Part shown: one piece after another, positions 1 through 10,851 of the stretch
How positions within the stretch are numbered: the first letter of the stretch is position 1
Layout: each line of letters starts with the position of its first letter
DNA from: Albifimbria verrucaria
Taxonomy: Eukaryota; Ascomycota; Sordariomycetes; Hypocreales; Stachybotryaceae
Direction of reading: 5' to 3'
NCBI GenBank assembly: GCA_020081605.1
Contig: JAHREC010000011.1
Span: 434,001-498,000 of the forward strand
DNA length: 64,000 bases
The notes under the pieces: generated by a model
What the model saw: only the letters and a program-made list of their open reading frames with translations
Told to the model about the DNA's origin: nothing
Databases searched by the model: none
Program-made: the position numbers and the translations under genes

Positions 1-123
1 TGGCCACTCACTGCAACTGGGTCGATTAATTGAACTTCTAATTAACAAAACGATGAGGCGCAACTGATTAACCAGTCATACTTTATTTCTCTCAACTGTA
101 ATATGTTGAGAGCTTTGCAGCCC

Positions 124-1136
124 TCAAAGACATTGCGAATACCAGTCATTGGAGTATTTGCATGTGTATGGCGCGATGCAAACAGTTCCACCAGTCCAGC
201 CACTGCCTCCACATTGGCCATAGAGCGGAACGGTCCCTGGACTACCAGTAGGGTTTGTTCCTCCTGTACTTGTCTTTGTCGTGGTGGGAGGGTTTGTGGG
301 GCTACCGAGCAAGTTCCCTGCTGCCCTGGGTTGGTAATGGCGTTTCCAGCAGAGTTGATGAATGACTTCAATTTGCTTGCATTGCCGCATTTGTATTTGA
401 TGGCTTGAATGAACGTTTGGGCGTTCAGTTTGGCTCCGTCCCAGTTTGTATGCGTGTTATCGTTGGGGAAATATGTCTTGGCTTTGGTGGCACCCATCGC
501 CTGGAAAAGCGCTACAGAGTATTTTGTGTGGTCAATATATTCCACCCCAGCAGCGTCGGCTACGCTCTTGGCGTAGTCTGCGAAAGGCCAGCTTGCTTGC
601 AGCGTATTACCGCTCCAATAATTTCTGTTTACCATTCCCGAGATGATGGGAGTAGCTCCTTGGCCTTAACATCGGCAATCATTCGCCGTAGATACCACCC
701 AAAAGTATGCACCACCTCTTTTGAACCCGTAGTTGTAGTGACTGTGACGGTATTCTCGCCGGTCCCGGGGAGCGTGGCACGGTCTGATGTTGTTGGGTCA
801 CCATCGTCGTTGTGGCCCATTTCAATAACAACGTAATCTCCAGAAGAGGTCGATGACAATAGAGCACTCCAGAGACCTTCATTGATAAACGACCTAGTTG
901 ACCGACCATTTCTGGCAAGATTAGAGATCGTTAGGCCAAGATAATCACCAATGTAGAAACCCCAACTGTGATTGATTGTTTAGTGCTATTCAAACCGGAT
1001 GAGAGATAATGACTGACCCCTGTAGCGCATTCCCCGTAGCATAATTTGCAGTTGTACTGTCAGAACAAATCAGCAACTTGGCAGCTTCTCCAGAGGCCAC
1101 GAGAGACGCTCCAAATAGTAATCTTGAGAAAATCAT
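124..1136 (-). CDS. Rhamnogalacturonan acetylesterase (CE12, SGNH fold) with C-terminal CBM1; two frame breaks
   Basis: Secreted esterase of the rhamnogalacturonan acetylesterase type, which removes acetyl groups from pectin hairy regions. Exons on the minus strand are 1136-1018 and 965-124, with a 52-nt intron. After a signal peptide comes the block I motif (CSDSTT, nucleophile Ser), then GHND and the DNTHTN block carrying the catalytic Asp/His. The C-terminus holds a Ser/Thr/Pro/Gly linker and a canonical fungal cellulose-binding module ([11 protein letters not shown] ... WYSQCL). About 320 aa are expected. Reading is interrupted near 658 (one base short in a GG run) and near 300 (one base short in a C run on the coding strand). 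No GT/AG pair explains either break, and both flanks stay clearly homologous to the family. The family call is firm; whether the gene is intact in the organism depends on the indels. Confidence 0.85.
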
Positions 1137-1205
1137 GGTGCTATTTGTGTTTAGGTCAAATTCATTTCACCTATGCCAAGTCATAGCCCAATGGCAATGT
1201 CGTGG

Positions 1206-1212
1206 TTTTATA
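1206..1212 (-). promoter_or_regulatory. TATA box of the CE12 gene
   Basis: On the minus strand this reads TATAAAA, about 70 bases upstream of the CE12 start codon, the expected place for a fungal core promoter element. Confidence 0.4.
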
Positions 1213-2201
1213 GCTATATCGACAAGCACAGAATAGGGATTGCGCCGATTCACTGTAGTCTCGGGTTATGGAATGAGAGGTGGATAAATTCTATCCGGGA
1301 GCCCCACACTGCGGCGTAGATCTGGACGATGAAGTATTCCAAGTTTATCATTATGGGCTAGAGTAAAGCCATGTTGCTTTGGACATGCCTAATTAAGAAA
1401 CTCGGGATCTTGACGCCAGACACATCAGGGTAGTCTTCCTGGCACATCTCAGGTAATTCCTTTGGTCCGACGGTTGAAAGGACGTTGGACCTCAATAGAT
1501 CACAAAGGCCGTTGAATGCGGGAAGGGCCTGTGGCATACTGGCAGGAATGTCAGAAGCGACTCTTCTCTCGCCTGGATCACTTATTCTGAAGCCAGATCT
1601 GCTTCGGTCACCTAAGTGATATTGAGAACATGATCTAAACGCGACCATAACAGCAGCTACAGTATCACTTGGATAATAACAGCACAGCGGTCGCTATATC
1701 AAGATATGTTAGGAGTGATGTGAGCGGACACTGGGTTTTGTCTCGTTTTAGATCTAGAATTCATATGAGACTCAATTTGGTCTATTAGTCTGGGGTTTTC
1801 CTGCGGTCACCAATTGCTGAAGCGTGCATTCATCAGCGAGAAGCTTGTGTAGTTCTCATGTGCTAACCACTCGTTGGTGGGTATAGTTTAGCTGCAGGTG
1901 GTTCTCGAAGTCCCCAAACTATTCCGCTGCTATACAAAAGAGAAAAGCAAAGACGAGAACTTCGAAACATATCGCCAATGACCAAGCATCTTGATTTGTT
2001 CAAGGAGCGTTCCCAATTCCTACACCTGCGCTACGCACGTCATTTATCGAGGCTCCAGTTAGCGTTGCTAGTAGACTTCATTACATAAGCCTATGAGAAG
2101 CACATCATAAACCCCGCGTTAAGAACCATGATTTACCGAGGTCACTGTAGTCGAGATACATTTCGTTGTGTTCACTGAGGTGGCTTGAGACTGCACATGC
2201 A
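1213..2201. other. Intergenic, CE12 to 2-hydroxyacid dehydrogenase
   Basis: Divergent promoter region of about 1 kb. It contains a 96-codon minus-strand open frame (1648-1358) with an ATG, but I recognise no domain or splice context in it. I see no repeat or RNA gene. Confidence 0.4.
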
Positions 2202-3337
2202 ATGGCTCCAATCAGAATTGCCGTCTTGGACGACTACCAAGGCTTCTCGAAGCAGCATTATGACAGGCTGCCTACAGATAGATTCGAGATTGCCTACATC
2301 AAGGACACTCTGCTCCCTTACAATCATGAGAATACCCCGGTATCGGTTAAAGACAAACTTGTGGAGAGATTGAAGCCTTTTGAAATCATAAGTGAATACT
2401 ACAGCCACGTCTCATGCTCAAATTACCCGCTGACTGTTTGATAGGCACCATGCGAGAACGTACACCTTTTCCGGCAGAGCTGGTTCATCGACTACCGAAC
2501 CTCAAGCTGCTGCTGACAACAGGCCCTCGAAATGCAGCGCTTGATCTTGCTGCATTCAAGGAGAGGCAAATACCAGTGGCAGGTACTGTCCATGGGTCGT
2601 CCTCGTCCGCGAAGAAGACTGGGGTTGATAGCACCACACAGCACTGCATAGCCCTTATCATGGCACTTGCTCGGGGCATTGCGCAAGATGATCTCGCTGT
2701 AAAGACTGGAGGTTGGCAGAGTGGTCCTGCAATAGGTCTGGCTGGAAAGACTTTGGGTGTGGTCGGACTTGGACGTCTAGGAGTTAACGTTGCTAAAATC
2801 ATGCATATTGCCTTCGGTATGAGGGTGATCGCATGGAGCACCAATTTGACTCAGGAAGCGGCTGATGAGAGTGCCAAGAATGCTGGTCTACCCATCTCGG
2901 ATTCAGACAATCAAAAGACGTTCAAGGTTGTCAGCCGAGACGAACTATTTAGCGCAGCGGATGTTATCAGCATCCACTTGGTGCTTTCAGAACGGAGCAA
3001 GGGCATCATCGGTGCCAATGACTTATCAAAGATGCAGCCTTCTTCACTTCTCATCAACACTTCTCGAGGACCACTGGTGGTGGAAAAAGACTTGCTAGAT
3101 GTTGTCAAGGCCGGTGGTATCCAAGGTGTCGCACTCGACGTTTTTGATATCGAGCCTTTGCCGGCAGATAGTGAATGGAGAAGCACAGAATGGGGTAAGA
3201 ATGGAACGAGCCAAGTGCTTCTTACACCTCACATGGGTTACGTGGAGGAACCGGCTTTGAGCGATTGGTACAAGCAACAGGTTGATAACATCGAGCGATG
3301 GGAGTCCGGCGAGGCACTTTATGGAATATTGGCATAA
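2202..3337 (+). CDS. D-isomer-specific 2-hydroxyacid dehydrogenase, NAD(P)-dependent
   Basis: Cytosolic oxidoreductase of the D-2-hydroxyacid dehydrogenase family (phosphoglycerate dehydrogenase-like), interconverting 2-keto acids and D-2-hydroxy acids. Exons 2202-2391 and 2445-3337 flank a 53-nt intron (GTGAAT...ATAG) that joins EIIS to TMRERTPFP in frame, giving 360 aa. The Rossmann motif is GVVGLGRLG near residue 167. The substrate/catalytic Arg lies in INTSRGPLV, and the catalytic His lies in LTPHMGY near the C-terminus. ATG 2202 was chosen because the longer frame to 2166 opens with TTG, while MAPIRIAVLDDY is the normal family start. It is one of the few genes here with no frame break. 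The substrate cannot be told from sequence: glyoxylate, hydroxypyruvate and phosphoglycerate are all possible. Confidence 0.88.
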
Positions 3338-4540
3338 GAAAACGTAAACTTCTTCGAGAAAGAAGGTGTATTAATGTACGAAGCTATTTCTCAGGTACAC
3401 GGTTTTGGCGAATAATAGTAGCCACAAGCACAATACTTGCTTTTGAGGTGATTAATGAAAACGCTTGAAGTTTCATGACTTTTGATATACGGGTCTTGAG
3501 AAATGTATTTCATCATGCGACCTCCTGGTAATAAAAATAAGGCCTCGCTCATCTAGGAACGCCTCGACAACAATTGAGGAGGCACAAAACATACTCTTGA
3601 GCTAACCAAGAAAAGTCTTAAGAGTATCCTCCTGTTTGATCTACTTGAGAACAGTTGTATTTTTATTTGGATCTGTGGTCTTTATGCTATACTCGTATCT
3701 CTGTGGTGTATCTGTTAATGGTCGGCAGTCTGATAAAAGCAACCAGTGAGAACCATAAAGAGACTTCTCAGTGCATATTGATGAGGACCTCCCATGATGA
3801 TGCTCCATTAATACTCTATCTTTCAAGCTATTCGGTAAGCAAGAGTAGCCGCCAATTGATAACGAAATAGGCAACAGATTAACTACACTCAATAAGACTT
3901 CCCAATTTGCTGCTGCAAACTAGGGTTATCGGGAGGCTGAACAGTAACCATGGCGACCAAGCTTAATTAGAACGAACACTACCTACACTCTACAAGAGCA
4001 TTCTGCCTCACTTCCATGTACCAGGGTGAGCTTTATCCATCATGCAGACGGTGTGGAGGCACCCATGAACGATGCAGGTAACGGCTTATCCTCACGATTT
4101 AATTGCCGTTTGGAGTATTCGGTGGATTCGTCGCAAGGTTTAACACTGGATACGCCATGTGAGCGAGCACCCTGTCTTTTACTGACAGATCCACCATTCT
4201 ACACTTTCTATTATGGGATTGGCTGGTTATTCAGACCTACGCTATCTCAGGCTAATAAATCAGGATTTTAGTCGGGCTGGAAGCATATAATACCTCGGTA
4301 ATACCACCGGTGAAGCCCGGCATTGTCCTCCGAGCATATCTTTCAGTGCCGGAACTACCGGTCGTTGCGATTTTGACGTGGGCAGTGTGGGGAGGGAAAG
4401 GTGGATGCGATATCCAAACCCCGCATTGAATCTCCGTGTAGATCATCAGTATTTCTTGTAGATAAGTTGAGCTGGGTCTTACTCGACGGGGAAAGGTTGG
4501 TAGTGGTAGAGTAAGGTGTGAATGTTGACATCTCATCGAC
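3338..4540. other. Intergenic, AT-rich
   Basis: About 1.2 kb between two plus-strand genes. Open frames here are short and look like noise. I see no gene, repeat or RNA. Confidence 0.4.
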
Positions 4541-7048
4541 ATGGCGTTCCCACTTAGACTCGTTCTATGCTTTCTCCTCCTGTCTCTAAGCACTTGCATC
4601 TATGCTAGTATACTCCCATCTAGTTACGATGTCGTTTGGGACAAGCCAGGCAAGAATCAGTCGGCTGACTCTATGCCATTGGGTGGAGGTGATATCGGCG
4701 TCAATGCGTGGTCCGAAAATGGTAGCTCGCTTCTTGCAGCACTTGATCCCGTATACCAGCATTACTGACACCTCTGTGCAAAGGAACCATTTTATTTTAT
4801 ATGGCCAAAAGCGGCGCATTTGATGAGAATAATGCTCTTTTAAAATTTGGCCGTGTGCGACTCGAGTTCACACCAAATCCCTTTAGTGGCGGTAGTTTCG
4901 AGCAGCGACTGTTGCTGAATGATGGCTATGTTCGGTTCACTGGCAATGACAACACCACTGTGAAGTTATGGGTCGACGTTTTCAATCCTGTCATTCATGT
5001 TGAAATCGAAAGTCCAAGAAACATTTCGTTGCGTCTCGCATATGAAAACTGGAGATATAAAGATAGGGTTATGGTTGGTGAGGAGAGAAGTATTGTTCCC
5101 CTTCCCACTCCCTCCCCACTGCTTCTAACCATTTGGTAGACCAAGGTTCTTGGGGAATATACTCCTCTAAAGTTCCCAACGGCACAACTTATGCTGATTC
5201 AATTGGCTTCCACAAAGGCGGTGTTTTGATGAGCCACCGAAACAATAACCTAGATCTTTGGAACTTTCAGCTGGAACAGCAAGGGCTCAAGAAATACGAT
5301 GATCAACTCTATAATCCCATGCGCAACAATGAGGTACGCAGAAGTTATCATCCATTCTACAGTGAAATTGCTGATTAGTCCAAAAGTTTGGCCTCTGGAT
5401 TCACTCCGATGAACTGCAACCAGGAAATACCACCACGGGTCATTACATCAATACCGACTTCAAATCGTGGAATTTGCAGTCGGTCCAACCTAATACTTCC
5501 TTCAACATCAAGATCGCCATGTATCAGAACCAAACCTCAAGCCATTGCCAGTGGCTGCGAACCTTGGAAACAATTGCAGAAGAAGCCACCGAGTCCTAAG
5601 TTGATACCATCGCTTGGTGGCACGACTACTGGAATCGCTCATACATCATCATCAATGAAGAGAAAGGTCCGAATGATCCAGGCTTCCAAGTTGGTAAGAA
5701 TTACCAAATTTGGAGGTATCTTATGGGATGCAATGCAAAGGCAGAGTGGCCTACCAAGTTTAACGGTGGCCTATGGACATTTGACCCTATCTTCGTCAAC
5801 ATATGGAGACCATATACACCAGATCATAGGCGATGGGGCGGTGGTACGTTTACTGCCCAGAACCAACGCCTTCTCTACTGGCCTCTGCTTCGATCAGGCG
5901 ACTTTGATCTCATGAAACCTCAATTCGACTTTTATAAGCGCGCCACGCCCAATGCCTTAATTAGGGGACAAGTATACCAAGGATTAGATGCAGCCTATTT
6001 CCTTGAACAGGGTGACAACACAGGCTTGTCTAATGTGTTTGAGTACAATGCACAGTTTTACGACGACGACAACAGCATCCCGAGACCAAAGAATTTTCCC
6101 GAAGGAGAGTTGTGGAACGTTTGGCTTAATCATTTGCAAGATACTGCAAACGAGTTCGCCGATATGATCTTGCAGGCCAACATTTATTCTGGATTTGACG
6201 TCGCCCCATATCTGGAGTTCATTGAGCTTCAGCTGGCCTGGTTCGACAAATATTACCAAAAACTGGCCCTCGAACGCAGCCCGTATCCGCTTTCTGGCAT
6301 GTACGGCAATGAGTCGCTCATTATTTATCCAGCTTCTGCCGCAGAGACATACAAAGAGTCTTATAATCCGTCGTCTACCACATCGGGGCTGCGCAAAGTA
6401 ATTACAGACTTACTCCAAGTTGGGAAGTTTGAGCTGGAAGATGAGGCCTACTATAAGTGGTATCTCGCAAGGGTGCCTGAAACGCCACTGCGAATGCAAG
6501 AAGGGAAATGGTGCATTGCACCTGCTCTTGCATATACACGAGTTCAAAACTCGGAGATCCCACAACTATACCCGGTCTTTCCATGGGGTGAATTCGGGCT
6601 AGGCAAGCCCAACCTCACCGTTGCTATTAACACATATGAGCTTGATACGGAAACACAGGGTTTCCATGGTAACACTGGCTGGAAACAAGACGTCATTTGG
6701 CTTGCACGCCTCGGTATTACATCTAATGCCACTGCTCTAACTGAGGATCGCTTCGCGGATAGCAAAGTTTGCAAGTTCCCTGCTTTCAAAGGCCCGAACT
6801 TTGACTGGACTCCGGATCTAAACCATTACGGCGCCGCTGCTATCGGCCTCCAAGAGCAACTCATTCAAACTTTTGCTGGTGATAGCATTCGTCTGGTCCC
6901 AGCCTGGCCAGACCACTGGTCTGCTCGTTTCAAAGTTTGGGCACCGTATAACACAATCGTGGAAGGCCGGGTCGAGGGTGGAAATGTGACTGATCTAAAT
7001 GTAATGCCGAAGAGTCGCATGGCCGATGTGATTTATGGGCAATTTTGA
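4541..7048 (+). CDS. GH95-type alpha-L-fucosidase-like glycoside hydrolase with an in-frame stop codon
   Basis: Secreted glycoside hydrolase of the GH95-like class, probably releasing fucose or a related sugar from xyloglucan or pectin. Exons are 4541-4721, 4784-5089, 5140-5333 and 5387-7048, with introns of 62, 50 and 53 nt. The last acceptor is the AAAG at 5383-5386, which keeps the frame into FGLWIHSDEL. A signal peptide is followed by YDVVWDKPGK and the MPLGGGDIGVN segment, as in the DUF5703/GH95 N-terminal domain. The C-terminal half (for example WRYLMGCNAKAEWP, HGNTGWKQD) is well kept. In-frame codon 298 is TAA (5597-5599), where a Lys would fit between TES and VDT. The full reading is about 780 codons. 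The stop could be a real nonsense mutation, or an offsetting indel pair (extra T plus lost G) like the errors seen in neighbours. Confidence 0.75.
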
Positions 7049-8129
7049 GGGTTATTCTGAAGTTTGATTGGTATATTGAGGAACTTTCGATACAAATTCA
7101 TAAGGCTCTGACATGTGATTCTTTTTCTCTCTTTTTTTCTTTCTTCCTTTTCCTCTTGTTCTTGGTAGTTCAACCAGGTTTTTGCTTAGCCGGAGCTTCA
7201 AATGCGGGCCAGCAGCACCTGAATCATCATATAGATCTTCCAGACAATAATTCATAGCATGAGAAATGAAGATGTTTATGGAGCCAGGTTTAATGAAATC
7301 AGATGCGGCTAAATGTTGTCAACTATCAGTAGGTGCCAACGGAAAATTACAAGCGCTGACTTGCTCATTGTGAACTTGCAGTGGTTCAATAACTATTACC
7401 TATTCATGTTCCTCAAGGGTAAACTACAGTTCTATTATGATAGCGCCATAAACATGAGCTTGGCGAGTCAACTCGCTGTTCACATTTATGACACTGCGTG
7501 GATGAGCGTACATCATGCACTGCCCGAGTGGTACGAGTGCAGCCAATTCTTAAATAACTTGTCAACTCATTGCTATTGTCAACATCTTGTTCTGTAGTCT
7601 AAGGCTGCTACGTCTCGATAAGACAACTGTACAGTTACCGATGGACAGAATCTAAACTGTCTATTCACCTAGGCCTGTGATTCTAACTCAATGTGCAATT
7701 CCGCGCTACTGCTACATTGAACAAATCAATCCTGATATATTGCAAAGCATGATTGGAAATTTAAGCCATCAGAATAACAATTGCTAGGCCATTACGCAAG
7801 TCAATAGTATTGTCGCTGCAAGGCATAAGCGGAGAAACGCGATAGGTAGTGATCCACCATGTCTTCTCGACAAGTAGTTCATCTTAGTACATGATCAGTG
7901 CTTTTATCTAGCCTTTTGAATGGCTCTCTCGTAACTTTTAGTTCCACATCAACTAGCTCCTGAAAATCCCTTAGCGTGCTACGGATTTGTGTAGAAAGGT
8001 TGCCAGATACCGGCATTGCTTCCTCATTTATTGGTTCTCATCAATCATGCCGTGTATTCCGTGGAACAAGACCACACTAGTTCAAATGATTATTCAAGGC
8101 AAAACTTCTGTTTGTTCCAAAATCTTGGT
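7049..8129. other. Intergenic
   Basis: About 1.1 kb between GH95 and the GLTP gene. It has a T-rich stretch at 7121-7165 just after the GH95 stop, probably 3' UTR. The open frames show no family resemblance. Confidence 0.4.
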
Positions 8130-8137
8130 TATAAATA
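8130..8137 (+). promoter_or_regulatory. TATA box of the GLTP gene
   Basis: TATAAATA lies about 95 bases upstream of the ATG at 8230. Confidence 0.45.
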
Positions 8138-8229
8138 GTGGCCTCTTTTCCATGTAATGTCCGCCAAGTTTTCTACTACATGTTCTTCACAATACTATTA
8201 TCATTACTTAGCGCCACCGCGATACAGAT

Positions 8230-9079
8230 ATGAATACCCAAGTTTCACCACCCTTGGAGAGCCTTGACTCCAACACAAGGTTGATAGAGGCAAACATAGG
8301 AAATGGCGAGCTTATCGGCGCCGGCGAATTTCTCTCGCTCATAGATTGCTTGCTTACAGTCTTCGGTATGATGGCACATTTCATGGTAGACGCCTTTTGC
8401 CGTATTGACTAAATAAATTCTCTAGACCTTCTCGGAAATGACCCTTTGGAAGGAGGGAAGAATGATATGGCAGAGAATATTCAGGTAAATTGATGCTTGC
8501 TGTGTATCCGGCAGTGATTGCACACTGCTCAGCCTGAAAACTCCACTAACACTGGGCTTCCTCAGAAAATTCGTGGGAAAATGCACTTGCTATCGGATCC
8601 TTCGCAAGCTCTTCAGGGGTTGATACAAGCTGAAAGAGCTGCAGGACAGCATGAAGCCACTGAGGCATTATTGTGGTTAACAAGGTATGCTCCTGATTCT
8701 TATGTCACAAACCACCATTATCCAACTTCCATGCTATTTAAAAGTTTCCTTATCTACTCATGACTAACCGCCCATCCTCAGAGGCCTGGAATTTCTGATG
8801 GAAGCAACCAAACGAATACTGGCTGGCAGTAACGAGAAGCTGGCTGACGACATCTCCAATGCTTATAAAGAGACATTGAAGCATCACCATGGTTTCATTG
8901 CCAAAACAGCTGTCAAGCTATCCATTTCCAAGACATGTCCAACACGCCAAGAGCTTTTTAACAAACTGGGTCAAGACAAAGGTCTGGTTACATCTATCTT
9001 GGGGAACTTTAACAGGGTGCTTGAACGGATAATACATATTCTTAAGCCTTTTCTAGAAAGAGAAGGTATCAAGTTCTAA
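8230..9079 (+). CDS. Glycolipid transfer protein, HET-C2-like
   Basis: Small cytosolic GLTP-fold protein that moves glycosphingolipids between membranes. In Podospora the homologous het-c locus controls heterokaryon incompatibility. Exons are 8230-8365, 8426-8484, 8566-8684 and 8782-9079, giving 203 aa with no frame break. All the sphingolipid headgroup residues known from human GLTP appear at matching places: the D-x3-N-x2-K helix (Asp59, Asn63, Lys66), Trp102 in LLWLTR, and His141 in HHHGF. The KNDM segment and the ALLWLTRGLEF helix are typical of fungal HET-C2 proteins. Whether it takes part in self/non-self recognition here, or is a plain lipid carrier, cannot be read from one allele. Confidence 0.85.
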
Positions 9080-9853
9080 GGCCAATAGTTTGGACGACTC
9101 CTTACAAATGTCTATAATCTTGAATAAATAGGAGTCTTTGCCAACTAAATATTGTATAAAAACAAGCAAATCGTACACGTCTTGGAAACCTGGATTATTG
9201 AAGCGAAATTATACTATGGTCTTATCATTTAACGACTATCCGAAGTCCGGCTCCCTCCTTCCCTACAATATCTAGCAAATTTGTTTCCAGTCTCCTGATA
9301 TGAAGATGTTCAAAATCCTGTTACCACAGCTTGTCTTTGATTCTCATACTACACATTTATAGCAGATAAGTTGCAGAAAGTGTGCTTTGGGGACATAATA
9401 CTGCTCATGAATGCCCAAAGTGTCTTTATATCGTAAATCCAAGAGTATCCAAAAGTATCGATGAAAGATGGATAATTAGAGCTAGTCATCATTAGATTAA
9501 GAAGTTTATACCTGCGTAATTAAGGTGTTCTTCGTATCAAACTACAATGAATCTACGCTAGAGGTGTATGCTTTGTTTTCCATGCGCTGATGATTGATAC
9601 AGATATAAAACTGAGTATAAAGGCAGCCCACAATGCGCATAAAGTGGTGAGTTGATATGGTTATATATCCTCATCCTATGATCCACCATCTATCACTTGG
9701 CCATTAGGACTATCGATGGCTTTGAGAAACGGATCACATTTGTCTACTTTCAAAAACTTTATTGAAATTCATTATTTCTAGATGTTCAGAGATAATTTAG
9801 AGTCCTCTTAGAATAGTTTTGAGCTTCTTCCAACGCAGGTCAGTGCTTACCAG
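9080..9853. other. Intergenic between convergent genes
   Basis: AT-rich 3' flank shared by the GLTP and Egh16-like genes. I see no gene or RNA. Confidence 0.45.
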
Positions 9854-10851
9854 CTAAGCTTGGGCTGCTCTAGCTATGCGCATGCTCTGTAAAAGGTTTT
9901 AGACAATAATTCAAGGGTGCAAAGCGGTAAGATGTGGTTTACGAACCTTTCTCGTATTGCGGTTCTGGGCTTTGTTGGTAGCAGCATTATTACGGTTTGC
10001 GCCACCATTGCGGTTACCATTACCATTTGCATTATTATTGCCATTGGCGTTGTTGTTACCGTTACCGTTACCGTTGTTATCGTTGGCATCAGTATCGTTG
10101 GCGTCGGTACCGTTGGCGTTGTCATTACCTGCATCGCACATCAGCGCTCTGTACTGTGGAGGTTGACTTGAACAGTTCGTGCCACAATTATTGGATCCGT
10201 GGAATCTCATACCTGCTGTAGCGGCATCGCCAGTACCAGCTCCCCTGCCTGCTGAACCACCACGCAGTTACCGAATCCTCCAAGTGTGGTGAAAGACGCG
10301 ATACAAAGGTTTCCAGAAGCTCCACCGCTACATTTGGTGCCCGCCGGAAGTGATGCAGTGATCTTCTCAGTACCTGTGTTTGCTGGGGCCTAGCGGTCGG
10401 GGGCCATTAGAATCTTTTCCGAGCAGGGGCATCGCGATACTTACAGCCTGGCCGTTGGTCGTGACAGTGCCAGCAACAAAATTCTTTCCAGTGCCGGCAG
10501 CATCCACCTTCAACTTGACCTGGCGTGAACCGTCTCGACCACTGATAAAATCATTTGAATTAGCATAACTCGTGTATTGTAATGAGTTTTTAGCTAGTCA
10601 TTTACCCATTGAAGTTTTGAATATCAACTGTGAATGACCCGGAGGCGTCGGCCGTAACAGCCGTTGAGCTGTCAACAGCACCAGCAATTGCAACGCGACC
10701 CACAGGGGTTGTTGTTTGATGGTCTTTGAACATTGCTGCGAGCAGCCGTACCCGAAACTCCTAAAGCCGGGTTTATAGCGGCATGAGCAGCCACCTCCAT
10801 TGCCGAGAGAGCCAGGACGGCCCCGTAAACGCAAAACGACTTCAGCATCAT
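9854..10851 (-). CDS. Egh16-like (DUF3129) secreted protein with an Asn/Gly/Asp-rich tail; two frame breaks
   Basis: Secreted protein of the Egh16/MAS3-like family, whose members are expressed on appressoria and during host penetration in pathogenic fungi. Exons on the minus strand are 10851-10606, 10541-10445, 10389-9947 and probably 9886-9854. The last one is less sure; without it the frame stops at 9911. Family features are the signal peptide ending in HAAINPALGVSG, the PCG motif, the TVDIQNFNG segment, and the block ITASLPAGTKC ... GFGNCVVVQQ. One extra G near 10700 and one missing G near 10243 break the frame. The spliced total with both allowed is a multiple of three (272 aa). The C-terminal tail is about 45 residues of Asn, Gly, Asp and Ala encoded by GGTAAC-like hexamers. 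No enzymatic activity is known for the family. Confidence 0.72.
9990..10130. repeat. Hexamer-type low-complexity repeat inside the Egh16-like gene
   Basis: Imperfect GTTACC/GTTGCC/GTTATT units (GGTAAC, GGCAAC and AATAAC on the coding strand) specify the Asn/Gly-rich tail. Such tracts change length easily between strains. Confidence 0.6.

Noticed and set aside
1358..1648. 96-codon minus-strand frame with ATG
   Set aside because: No domain, no promoter element and no homologous feel; left as an intergenic note only.
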